Shown here: piece after piece, positions 1-7,448 of the stretch
How positions within the stretch are numbered: the first letter of the stretch is position 1
How the letters are laid out: every line of letters starts with the position of its first letter
NCBI RefSeq assembly: GCF_001457815.1
Contig: NZ_LN898220.1
Span: forward strand, 248,001-312,000
DNA: 64,000 nt
Direction of reading: 5' to 3'
DNA from: Vitreoscilla massiliensis
GTDB taxonomy: Bacteria > Pseudomonadota > Gammaproteobacteria > Burkholderiales > Neisseriaceae
The notes under the pieces: generated by a model
What the model saw: only the letters and a program-made list of their open reading frames with translations
The model's database searches: none
What the model was told of the DNA's origin: nothing
Made by a program: the position numbers and the translations under genes

Positions 1-562
1 GCATCATCGACAAACCCGCTATCCACAGGCGCACCAATGCCTGCTTGCGCTGCTTGGTTTGCAACAGATGTTGCTGTTCTGTATCGTAAGGTTGCGCTTG
101 ATAACCGATTTTTTGTATGGCCAACAAGATGTCAGACAAAGCCACTTGTTCGGCCTGCCAGCTCACATGCAAACGGTGATTGCTGTAATTGATGCTGACA
201 CTGCTCACCCCCGCCAAACGCACTAAGGTCTGCTCTATCAGCCACACGCAAGCGGCGCAGGTAATGCCATCCAGTAACAGCGTTGCTTGTTTGCTGTCAC
301 CTTGCGCATACACAAAGCCTTGTTGCACTTCGGGCAAATCATACAAGCGCAATTGCGCCAAAATATCCGCCTCGGGCAAGGCCGCTTTATCGGCATCGGC
401 AGTTCGCTGCTCGTAATAATAGTCTAGGCCAGCATCAATAATGCTTTGCGCCACGGCTTGGCAACCGGCGCAACAGGTAGCGTGTTCTATTTGACGGTAC
501 ACAATAGGAAAGGCGGCGCCTTCAAGCACAGGCAAGCCGCAATGGAAGCAATTTGGGTTCAT
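1..562 (-). CDS. Copper-translocating P-type ATPase, N-terminal part (CcoI/FixI type), partial
   Basis: The gene starts at 562 and runs off the left edge, so 187 codons are visible with no stop. The N-terminus has a cysteine cluster (C5, C8, then a CC-x2-C at about 30-34) as in FixI/CcoI ATPases. A heavy-metal-associated domain follows with the metal site GITCAACVWLIE (C102, C105). Family members pump copper across the inner membrane for cbb3 oxidase assembly. The transport and ATP-binding domains lie outside the window, so the assignment rests on the N-terminus only. A minus-strand terminator separates it from the YqjK-like gene upstream. Confidence 0.8.
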   Translation of the reverse strand, partial: MNPNCFHCGLPVLEGAAFPIVYRQIEHATCCAGCQAVAQSIIDAGLDYYYEQRTADADKAALPEADILAQLRLYDLPEVQQGFVYAQGDSKQATLLLDGITCAACVWLIEQTLVRLAGVSSVSINYSNHRLHVSWQAEQVALSDILLAIQKIGYQAQPYDTEQQHLLQTKQRKQALVRLWIAGLSMM

Positions 563-628
563 GCGCGCATTTTAGCGCAAGCGCACCGTGCCAATATTGA
601 TGCAAATGAAGAAATAAATGCAATAAAA

Positions 629-649
629 AAGCCTGAAAAATTCAGGCTT
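629..649 (-). terminator. Intrinsic terminator after the YqjD-YqjE-YqjK-like genes
   Basis: Perfect 9-bp stem AAGCCTGAA / TTCAGGCTT with an AAA loop, followed on the minus strand by a T-run. It lies just past the stop of the YqjK-like gene at 654. It does not contain the DUS-like word used at most other gene ends here. Confidence 0.8.
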
Positions 650-653
650 GGTA

Positions 654-920
654 TTAACGTCGTTTTTTCTTGAGCAAGGCCAGCAGGGCCGTACCTATCA
701 CCACCAATAAACGGTTTTGCCAGGTATTCGGTGTAATCAGTGCCTTCCAAGTTTCAGGCTGCACTTGCCCCAGATACTGTCCCAAAGCCATGCGGCCAAA
801 CGATTTTTGTGGCGAATGTTCACGCTGCAAATGGCGTGCATATTGGTTATTGAGCAATTTCAAACGTATGATTTGCGCTTCCAATTCCAACAACTCTTTT
901 TCCTCATCTGCCGTCATCAT
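654..920 (-). CDS. YqjK-like small membrane-associated protein
   Basis: About 89 residues beginning MMTADEEKELLELEAQ. It has an acidic and leucine-rich N-terminal helix, one possible membrane segment near the C-terminus (about residues 68-83) and a basic KKKRR tail. It overlaps the end of the YqjE-like gene, and GAGGAG at 925-930 serves the double ATG at 920/917, so the exact start is one of these two. Position and size match YqjK, the third member of yqjD-yqjE-yqjK type clusters. Function is unknown; the call rests mainly on context. Confidence 0.6.
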   Translation of the reverse strand: MMTADEEKELLELEAQIIRLKLLNNQYARHLQREHSPQKSFGRMALGQYLGQVQPETWKALITPNTWQNRLLVVIGTALLALLKKKRR

Positions 921-1329
921 GCAACTCCTCAATGTCAATATCACTGTAACGCTTCTCGCCGCGGATGTAAGCCATATCGTCCTGTAAACCTTTGAGTGTG
1001 CTTTGCAAACAAGATTGCTGGCCTTTGAGTGTGTTCAACACCATCAGCACCAACACTGCAATCACCACCACACTCAAAACCACCAAACCAAAAAATACCC
1101 AGATTTTGGCCGCGGGGCTTAACGCCGCATTCAGACCGAATAACAAACACAGAAAGCCCAACAAAAATAAGATTAAAGCAGCGATGGCAGCAATCAATAC
1201 CTTCAATAAGGCATTCTTCAAACCCAAGATGTCCACTCGAGCCATTTGTAGGCGGATCAACATGAGTTCTAGCACATTGCCAAACATTTCTTTTAACAGT
1301 GAAATTTGACTTTTTTCGTTTCCACTCAT
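904..1329 (-). CDS. YqjE-like inner membrane protein (phage-holin-3-6 superfamily)
   Basis: 141 residues starting MSGNEKSQIS; GGAGG lies seven or so bases upstream of 1329 and decides this start over an in-frame codon at 1350. An N-terminal amphipathic region is followed by two long hydrophobic segments (roughly residues 44-72 and 76-102) and a charged C-terminal tail. This is the layout of the YqjE / putative Actinobacterial Holin-X family, found next to YqjD-type proteins and linked in enterobacteria to envelope or ribosome-anchoring stress functions. The role here is inferred from context. Confidence 0.7.
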   Translation of the reverse strand: MSGNEKSQISLLKEMFGNVLELMLIRLQMARVDILGLKNALLKVLIAAIAALILFLLGFLCLLFGLNAALSPAAKIWVFFGLVVLSVVVIAVLVLMVLNTLKGQQSCLQSTLKGLQDDMAYIRGEKRYSDIDIEELHDDGR

Positions 1330-1399
1330 CACGCCTCCTTCCACATGCAAACTGCCTCAGATGCAGGACACACTGAGGCAGTTCATCCCAAAACGCTGT

Positions 1400-1711
1400 T
1401 TATTTGCGGCTTAGCAACACACCCAATAACACCCCAGCAGCAGCGGCAATGCCCAAGGCTTGATAAGGCTTTTCATGCACCAACGCATCGGTATGACGCG
1501 CAGCCTCTTTGGCTTTGTCTGTTACCGTCGCTTCCAAAGAAGCGTATTGTTGTTTGGCTTTGTCCAATTGAATTTTCAGTTTGGCTTTCAACTCTTTGGC
1601 TTCGGTCGAGCCGTCGTCAACCGCTGATTGGTAAAGGGTTTCGGCTTCTTTTAAGACACCACGCACATCGTCTAACAATTCGTTTTTACGCGCTTCAAAT
1701 TCTTGAGTCAT
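1400..1711 (-). CDS. YqjD/ElaB (DUF883) family membrane-anchored protein
   Basis: 103 residues. A long charged, Ala/Lys/Glu-rich helix (about residues 1-75) is followed by a conserved EKPYQALGIAAAAGVLLGVLL membrane anchor and a short basic end. This is the classic DUF883 layout; E. coli YqjD and ElaB bind stationary-phase ribosomes at the membrane. AGGAG precedes the start. It is the first gene of a cluster with the YqjE- and YqjK-like genes, separated from the next by about 70 bases. Confidence 0.85.
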   Translation of the reverse strand: MTQEFEARKNELLDDVRGVLKEAETLYQSAVDDGSTEAKELKAKLKIQLDKAKQQYASLEATVTDKAKEAARHTDALVHEKPYQALGIAAAAGVLLGVLLSRK

Positions 1712-1802
1712 TACCTGCTCCTCTTACATAGTGGTTAATCGCATGTTTTTTGTGACTGAACCGAATTAACTAAGTTCCAAGCACATGTAGCATACACTAA
1801 AA

Positions 1803-1829
1803 AAGCGGCCTGTAACTTACAGGCCGCTT
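1803..1829 (-). terminator. Inverted DUS pair acting as terminator after sucD
   Basis: AAGCGGCCTGTAA and its reverse complement separated by one base form a strong stem, followed by a T-run on the minus strand. It lies 25 bases beyond the sucD stop. Confidence 0.8.
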
Positions 1830-1853
1830 CAAATATGATGCAAATCACATTAT

Positions 1854-2747
1854 TTATTTCACCAAACCTTTGGCTTTCAACACTTCCAACATGGTCGAAC
1901 CCAATTCAGCTGGGCTGCGAGTATACGCCATGCCTGCACGTTCAAATGCGGCAAATTTTTCATCAGCAGTGCCTTTACCGCCAGAAATAATCGCACCAGC
2001 ATGACCCATGCGTTTGCCTTTAGGCGCAGTCACACCAGCAATATAACCAACAACTGGTTTGGTCACATTAGACTGGATGAATTCTGCTGCTTCTTCCTCA
2101 GCCGTACCACCGATTTCACCAATCATGATGATGGCGTCGGTATCTGGATCGTCTTGGAACAATTGCAAAGCATCAATTTGGTTCATGCCTGGAATCGGAT
2201 CGCCACCGATACCGATACACGTTGATTGGCCCAAGCCCAATTTGGTGGTTTGTGCCACAGCTTCGTAAGTCAAAGTACCAGAGCGAGAGATGATACCAAT
2301 GCGGCCTGGAGTGTGAATGTGACCTGGCATAATGCCGATTTTACATTCACCTGGGGTAATCACGCCTGGGCAGTTAGGGCCGACCATGCGAGTACCGTTG
2401 CCATTGGTTTCCAAATAGCGTTTGGCTTTCAACATATCAATCGTCGGCACGCCTTCAGTAATCACGACAATCAAGCCCACGCCTGAATCAACCGCTTCAA
2501 CAATAGAATCCAAAACGAATGGTGCTGGTACGTAAATCACAGAAGCATCCGCACCTGTTTCTTTAACCGCGTCTTTCATGGTGTTGAAAACTGGCAAGTC
2601 CAAGTGTTTTTGACCGCCTTTACCTGGAGTGACACCACCGACTACTTTGGTGCCATAAGCCAAGGCTTGTTCAGAGTGAAAAGTACCGTTTTTACCGGTG
2701 AAACCTTGTACCAATACTTTGGTATCTTTATTAATCAATACGCTCAT
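1854..2747 (-). CDS. sucD: Succinyl-CoA synthetase alpha subunit
   Basis: 297 residues, normal length. The enzyme converts succinyl-CoA to succinate with formation of ATP or GTP. The N-terminal CoA-binding fold contains FTGKNGTFH, and the phosphohistidine motif GHAGAIISG places the catalytic histidine at about residue 249. AAGGAG lies upstream of the ATG. It follows sucC by 11 bases, so the two are co-transcribed, and an inverted DUS pair ends the unit. Very high confidence from full-length family resemblance. Confidence 0.98.
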   Translation of the reverse strand: MSVLINKDTKVLVQGFTGKNGTFHSEQALAYGTKVVGGVTPGKGGQKHLDLPVFNTMKDAVKETGADASVIYVPAPFVLDSIVEAVDSGVGLIVVITEGVPTIDMLKAKRYLETNGNGTRMVGPNCPGVITPGECKIGIMPGHIHTPGRIGIISRSGTLTYEAVAQTTKLGLGQSTCIGIGGDPIPGMNQIDALQLFQDDPDTDAIIMIGEIGGTAEEEAAEFIQSNVTKPVVGYIAGVTAPKGKRMGHAGAIISGGKGTADEKFAAFERAGMAYTRSPAELGSTMLEVLKAKGLVK

Positions 2748-2758
2748 TCATTCACTCC

Positions 2759-3925
2759 TTATGCTTTAACGGCATCAACAATTTTTTGAGCCGCATCAGC
2801 CAAACCTTCGGCTGGGATCAATTGCAAACCAGAATCACGCAAGATTTGCGCACCCAATTCCGCATTATTGCCTTCCAAACGCACCACCACAGGCACGGTC
2901 ACATGCACTTCTTTCACTGCAGCGATAATCGCTTCAGCAATCATGTCGCAACGCACGATACCACCAAAGATGTTGACCAATACGCCTTGCACTGAAGGGT
3001 CGGCCAAAATCAATTTGAACGCTTCTACCACGCGCTCTTTGGTCGCGCCACCACCAACGTCCAAGAAGTTAGCTGGTTGACCACCGTACAATTTGATGAT
3101 GTCCATGGTCGCCATCGCCAAACCAGCACCATTGACCATACAACCAATGTTGCCTTCCAAGGCCACATAGTTCAAATCGAATTCAGACGCTTTCAATTCA
3201 CGTTCATTTTCTTGTGATTTATCGCGCTGGGCTGCGATTTCAGGCAAACGGTACAAAGCGTTTGAGTCTATGCCGATTTTGGCATCCACACAGGCCAATT
3301 CACCGTTTTCACGCACTGACAATGGGTTGATTTCAAACAAAGCGAAATCGTTTTCAACAAAGGCTTTGTAAGCACCGGTCATCAATTTCACGAATTGATT
3401 GATTTGTTTGTCTTCCAAACCCAAAGCAAACGCCACTTCACGCGCTTGGAAAGGCAACAAGCCTACCAATGGATCCACAGTCACTTTGATGATTTTTTCA
3501 GGCGTTTCTTCAGCCACTTTCTCAATTTCCACGCCACCTTCGGTAGAGGCCATGAAAGTGATGCGACGGCTAGAGCGGTCTACCACAGCACCCAAATACA
3601 ACTCACGCGCCACTGGGTACATGTCTTCGCATATCAACACGCTGTTAACAGGCTGACCATTGGCATCGGTTTGATAAGTAACCAAATTGGTACCAATCAA
3701 GCTAGCGGCAACTTCCTTGGCTTCTTCGCGGGTTTTCACCACTTTCACGCCACCAGCCTTACCACGACCGCCAGCATGCACTTGGGCTTTAACCACCGCA
3801 AACTTACCACCTAATTCGTCAAACGCAGCCGCAGCTTCGTCACCGTTGGTGGCCAAGATACCACCTTGCACAGGCAAGCCATAGCTTGCTAACAAGGCTT
3901 TTGCTTGATATTCATGTAAATTCAT
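2759..3925 (-). CDS. sucC: Succinyl-CoA synthetase beta subunit
   Basis: 388 residues, the usual size. It starts MNLHEYQAKALLASYGLPV and has an ATP-grasp N-terminal domain with VKAQVHAGGRGKAGGVK (nucleotide-binding) and a C-terminal ligase CoA domain with NIFGGIVRCD. It partners with SucD in the TCA cycle. AGGAAA lies upstream of the start. An unnamed small membrane protein gene lies upstream, between sucC and lpd, and a terminator after lpd suggests sucCD can be transcribed separately from lpd-sucAB. Confidence 0.98.
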   Translation of the reverse strand: MNLHEYQAKALLASYGLPVQGGILATNGDEAAAAFDELGGKFAVVKAQVHAGGRGKAGGVKVVKTREEAKEVAASLIGTNLVTYQTDANGQPVNSVLICEDMYPVARELYLGAVVDRSSRRITFMASTEGGVEIEKVAEETPEKIIKVTVDPLVGLLPFQAREVAFALGLEDKQINQFVKLMTGAYKAFVENDFALFEINPLSVRENGELACVDAKIGIDSNALYRLPEIAAQRDKSQENERELKASEFDLNYVALEGNIGCMVNGAGLAMATMDIIKLYGGQPANFLDVGGGATKERVVEAFKLILADPSVQGVLVNIFGGIVRCDMIAEAIIAAVKEVHVTVPVVVRLEGNNAELGAQILRDSGLQLIPAEGLADAAQKIVDAVKA

Positions 3926-4008
3926 CAGAGTTTCCTCTAGGTAAGTTAAACGGATTGCTTACGCAATCATTATGTTGATACACATCATTTCGCCATTCAG
4001 ACGCGTGC

Positions 4009-4302
4009 TTATGGTTTCGCCTGAAATGGCAACACCCAATACGCCCAACCATATAGCCCTGCTCCCACCAACACAAGCAATAAAAAAATTATTCCCTTTT
4101 TGCGTGCGTTAGGACAAAAGCCATACACAGCCAAGCTGAATGTCATCATCATGGTAGTGACAACGGCAAACAGTTGGCGTCCTGAAAATCGATTTAAGGT
4201 GTAACTTTCTGTTAACACCACATTCAACTGCCATAAAGCCGCCAAACATAAGCAAATCACACCCAGCGGCAAAGCAATCAAACCCAGCACTTCAGTATTC
4301 AT
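4009..4302 (-). CDS. Small three-helix membrane protein, unknown
   Basis: 97 residues with three hydrophobic segments (about 7-28, 44-63 and 71-92) and no recognised motif. It sits between lpd and sucC on the same strand; Neisseria also has a hypothetical gene at this place. No good Shine-Dalgarno is visible before the ATG at 4302, so the start is uncertain. A short 6-bp hairpin (3953-3968) lies between its end and sucC. I do not recognise a function; linkage to the TCA cluster is the only clue. Confidence 0.6.
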   Translation of the reverse strand: MNTEVLGLIALPLGVICLCLAALWQLNVVLTESYTLNRFSGRQLFAVVTTMMMTFSLAVYGFCPNARKKGIIFLLLVLVGAGLYGWAYWVLPFQAKP

Positions 4303-4329
4303 TTATATGTACATTATTTAGATATAAAT

Positions 4330-4357
4330 AAAAAGCGCAGCCTCAGCTGCGCTTTTT
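4330..4357 (-). terminator. Intrinsic terminator after lpd
   Basis: Perfect 12-bp stem AAAAAGCGCAGC / GCTGCGCTTTTT with loop CTCA, 2 bases beyond the lpd stop. It has a T-run on the minus strand. It is not DUS-derived. Confidence 0.85.
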
Positions 4358-4359
4358 AG

Positions 4360-5793
4360 TTAACCGTGCAATGCACGCTTATCGGTTGCCAATGCCGCTT
4401 CATGCAGCACTTCAGACAAGGTCGGGTGCGCATGCACGATGCGACCGATGTCTTCGGCAGAGGCTTTGAACTCCATCGCCATCACCGCTTCTGCAATCAA
4501 TTCAGAAGCATTAGGTCCGATGATGTGCACGCCCAAGACGCGATCTGTTTCGGCATCTTTCAAGATTTTAACTGTACCTTGCGCTTGACCCAAGCCCAAA
4601 GCGCGACCATTGGCAGCAAAACCAGAAGTACCTTTGACATATTTCACGCCATCGGCTTTCAATTGCTCTTCAGTTTTACCTACCCAAGAGATTTCTGGGT
4701 GGGTGTAGACCACGAATGGAATGGTATTGAAATCCAAATGTGGTTTTTGACCAGCAATGCGCTCAGCCACAGCCACACCTTCATCACTGGCTTTGTGAGC
4801 CAACATCGGACCACGCACCACGTCACCAATGGCCCAAACATTAGGCAAATTGGTACGGCAATCCGCATCCACTGTGATGAAACCACGTTCGTCTTTGGCC
4901 AAGCCAACGGCTTCAGCATTCAAACCTTGGGTATTTGGCACGCGACCAATGGCAACGATCAATTTGTCGTAAGTATCAGACTTGGCTTCGCCACCCACTT
5001 CGTAATCAACGGTCACAGACTCACCATTGTTGCTTACTTTGTTGATTTTAACGCCCAACAAGATGTTCATACCTTGTTCTTTGGTCAATACTTTGAACGC
5101 TTCTTTGGCAATTTGTTGGTCAGTATTGGCCAAGAATGTTGGCATCGCTTCCAATACAGTCACTTCTGCACCCAAACGATTCCATACTGAGCCCATTTCC
5201 AAACCGATGACACCAGAACCAATCAAACCCAATTTGGCAGGTACTTTGGTTAAGTTCAACGCGCCTTCATTGTCCAAAATGGTTTGGTTATCCACATCGG
5301 CACCAGGCAATGGACGAGGTACAGAACCGGTTGCAATGATGACGTGTTTGGCCTCAACCACAGATTTTTCACCTTGGTTGTCCACTTCCACTTGCCATAC
5401 ATCGCCGTTTTGGCCTTTTAAAGAACCCAAACCGTGAATCGATTCTACTTTGTTCTTTTTGAACAAGAAGCCAATGCCGCCAGTCAATTTGGTCACGATG
5501 CCATCTTTGCGCTCAATCATTTTGTTAGCGTCAAAGCTGTTTACAGTGACATCAATACCGTGTTCTGCAAATTCAGAATGGGCTTGATGGAAGTTTTCAG
5601 AAGATTGCAACAAGGCTTTAGAAGGGATACAACCCACATTCAAGCAAGTACCACCCAAAGCAGGTGCATCACCCGCTTTGTTGCGACCGGCATCAATACA
5701 TGCGGTTTTAAAACCCAATTGAGCAGCACGAATGGCCGCAATATAGCCGCCAGGGCCTGCACCAATGACTACTACATCAAACTGATTAGACAT
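4360..5793 (-). CDS. lpd: Dihydrolipoyl dehydrogenase (E3 of 2-oxoglutarate dehydrogenase)
   Basis: 477 residues, typical for E3 without a lipoyl domain. FAD-binding GAGPGGYIAAIRAAQLG lies at the N-terminus, the redox-active disulfide is GGTCLNVGCIPSK (C50, C55), NAD-binding GSGVIGLEMGSVW is in mid-protein and the catalytic HAHPTLSE is near the C-terminus. It re-oxidises dihydrolipoamide on SucB, passing electrons to NAD. It is downstream of sucB with a small lipoprotein gene between them. A second, more divergent Lpd-like gene lies at 37409-38869. Confidence 0.95.
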   Translation of the reverse strand: MSNQFDVVVIGAGPGGYIAAIRAAQLGFKTACIDAGRNKAGDAPALGGTCLNVGCIPSKALLQSSENFHQAHSEFAEHGIDVTVNSFDANKMIERKDGIVTKLTGGIGFLFKKNKVESIHGLGSLKGQNGDVWQVEVDNQGEKSVVEAKHVIIATGSVPRPLPGADVDNQTILDNEGALNLTKVPAKLGLIGSGVIGLEMGSVWNRLGAEVTVLEAMPTFLANTDQQIAKEAFKVLTKEQGMNILLGVKINKVSNNGESVTVDYEVGGEAKSDTYDKLIVAIGRVPNTQGLNAEAVGLAKDERGFITVDADCRTNLPNVWAIGDVVRGPMLAHKASDEGVAVAERIAGQKPHLDFNTIPFVVYTHPEISWVGKTEEQLKADGVKYVKGTSGFAANGRALGLGQAQGTVKILKDAETDRVLGVHIIGPNASELIAEAVMAMEFKASAEDIGRIVHAHPTLSEVLHEAALATDKRALHG

Positions 5794-5806
5794 AAAAATC
5801 CTTTAA

Positions 5807-5836
5807 TTACAGGCCGCTTATTGGGCGACCTGTGTA
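5807..5836. repeat. DUS with degenerate inverted partner
   Basis: Perfect TTACAGGCCGCTT (5807-5819) faces a decayed arm GGGCGACCTGTGTAA (5822-5836). It lies between the lipoprotein gene and lpd. The mismatched stem and lack of a T-run argue against strong termination here. Confidence 0.65.
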
Positions 5837-5845
5837 ATGATGGTA

Positions 5846-6106
5846 TTAACGACAGCGGAAAGGACTGCCTTCAATGGGTTTACCAGATCGTGTTTCAACA
5901 ATCACCTGTCTGGCACTGCGGTTGGCCTTACACAAAGTATCGACTGCCAAGTCCACCCCCTCTTTATTGGTGGTGATGTTGGTTTTACTGCTCAAGACTT
6001 GACCTGAGCTGTTCACCGCTTTAGCAGAATAATGTACTGGTCCGCCACCTGATTTACAGGCCGCTAATAAGAAACCCACTGCTATCAATGAAATGACCTG
6101 TTTCAT
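5846..6106 (-). CDS. Small lipoprotein, unknown
   Basis: 86 residues from MKQVISLIAVGFLLAAC. The signal peptide ends in the lipobox LAAC, so the mature protein should be a lipoprotein of about 70 residues with two further cysteines. AGGA seven bases upstream supports the start at 6106 over an in-frame ATG five codons earlier. It is inserted between sucB and lpd on the same strand, which is unusual for a 2-oxoglutarate dehydrogenase operon. Function not recognised. Confidence 0.7.
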   Translation of the reverse strand: MKQVISLIAVGFLLAACKSGGGPVHYSAKAVNSSGQVLSSKTNITTNKEGVDLAVDTLCKANRSARQVIVETRSGKPIEGSPFRCR

Positions 6107-6129
6107 AATCGTTCCTTTCACAGGCAGTC

Positions 6130-6153
6130 CTGCAACAACTTGCGTTGTTGCAG
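6130..6153 (-). other. Intercistronic hairpin after sucB
   Basis: 10-bp perfect stem CTGCAACAAC / GTTGTTGCAG with loop TTGC, eight bases past the sucB stop. No T-run follows on the minus strand, so it may stabilise or process the mRNA rather than terminate it. Confidence 0.5.
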
Positions 6154-6160
6154 TTCCTGA

Positions 6161-7390
6161 TTAGATGTCCAACAACAAACGAGCTGGATCTTCCAATGCG
6201 TCTTTAATGGCAACCAAAGTCAATACCGCTTCACGACCATCAATCAAACGGTGGTCATAAGACAATGCCAAGTACATCATAGGCAATACCACCACTTGAC
6301 CATCTTCAACCATAGCGCGCTCTTTGGTAGCATGCATGCCCAAAATTGCCGCTTGTGGTGGGTTGATGATCGGAGTTGACATCATAGAACCGAAAGTTCC
6401 ACCATTGGTAATGCTGAAAGTACCACCAGTTAAGTCTTCTAAAGCGATTTTACCGTCTTTGGCTTTCACTGCAAACTCTGCAATTTGTTTTTCAATGTCA
6501 GCCAATGACATTTGGTCGGCATTGCGCAAGATAGGCACAACCAAACCACGTGGGCTACCAATGGCCACACCGATGTCAAAGTAACCATGGTAAACCACGT
6601 CTTTGCCATCAATCGATGCATTCACCACTGGGAATTTTTTCAATGCAGCAACCGCAGCTTTAACAACGAAAGACATAAAGCCCAATTTCACATCATGTTC
6701 TTTTTGGAATTTGTCTTTGTATTTGTTACGCAAATCCATCACTGGTTTCATGTTCACTTCATTGAACGTGGTCAGGATGGCATTTTCAGATTGTGATTGC
6801 AACAAACGCTCAGCAACACGTTGACGCAAACGTGACATAGGCACACGTTGTTCAGGACGGTCACCCGCAATTTGTACAGTAGGGGTTGGGCTAACTGTTA
6901 CAGTAGAGAAAGTGCTGTTAGCAGGTGCAGCAGCAGGAGCAGCACTTGCTTTGGCAACATCTTCTTTCAATACACGACCATCGCGGCCTGAACCTTGAAT
7001 CGAAGCCACATCCACGCCTTTTTCTGCAGCCAATTTGGCAGCAGCAGGCATGGCCACGCCAGCTTGAGCATTGCTTTGTGGTGCAGCTTCAACCGCAGCA
7101 GCGGCTGCAGGAGCAGCTTCAGCAGCAGGAGCGGCATCGCCCGCTTTGGCAGCGGTGTCAATTTTGGCAATCAATTGGCCAGAAACCACAGTCGCACCAT
7201 CTTGTTCTACGATTTCAACAATCACACCGGCTTGTGGTGCAGGCAATTCCAACACCACTTTGTCTGTTTCCAAATCAATGATGTTTTCGTCACGGGCAAC
7301 GGCTTCGCCCACTTTTTTATGCCAAGTCATCAAGGTTGCTTCTGATACGCTCTCAGGCAATACCGGCACGGTAACTTCAATAATAGACAT
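6161..7390 (-). CDS. sucB: 2-oxoglutarate dehydrogenase E2, dihydrolipoyl succinyltransferase
   Basis: 409 residues. An N-terminal lipoyl domain carries the lipoylated lysine in ETDKVVLELP (K44). An Ala/Pro-rich linker follows (about 75-112), then a peripheral-subunit-binding domain (about 113-145) and the catalytic domain with SYDHRLIDGREA (H380, D384). AGGAG precedes the start. It forms the core of the 2-oxoglutarate dehydrogenase complex with SucA and Lpd. It lies 58 bases downstream of sucA, in a spacer that can fold into two competing hairpins. Confidence 0.98.
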   Translation of the reverse strand: MSIIEVTVPVLPESVSEATLMTWHKKVGEAVARDENIIDLETDKVVLELPAPQAGVIVEIVEQDGATVVSGQLIAKIDTAAKAGDAAPAAEAAPAAAAAVEAAPQSNAQAGVAMPAAAKLAAEKGVDVASIQGSGRDGRVLKEDVAKASAAPAAAPANSTFSTVTVSPTPTVQIAGDRPEQRVPMSRLRQRVAERLLQSQSENAILTTFNEVNMKPVMDLRNKYKDKFQKEHDVKLGFMSFVVKAAVAALKKFPVVNASIDGKDVVYHGYFDIGVAIGSPRGLVVPILRNADQMSLADIEKQIAEFAVKAKDGKIALEDLTGGTFSITNGGTFGSMMSTPIINPPQAAILGMHATKERAMVEDGQVVVLPMMYLALSYDHRLIDGREAVLTLVAIKDALEDPARLLLDI

Positions 7391-7413
7391 ACTACATTCT
7401 CCTAATCAGGTGT

Positions 7414-7440
7414 GGCCACCAAGTGGCCTTAAACTTGGTG
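7414..7440 (-). other. Two mutually exclusive hairpins between sucA and sucB
   Basis: GGCCAC-CAA-GTGGCC (7414-7428) shares bases with a second stem CACCAAG / CTTGGTG (7417-7423 with 7434-7440). Only one can form at a time. No T-run follows. Such alternative pairing in an intercistronic spacer can set the relative expression of E1 and E2; this is inference. Confidence 0.4.
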
Positions 7441-7448
7441 ACTAAATC

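Noticed and set aside
4366..5190. Long plus-strand ORF of 274 codons opposite lpd
   Set aside because: It lies wholly antisense to a clear lpd gene and has a His/Phe/Gln-rich shadow composition with no known motif.
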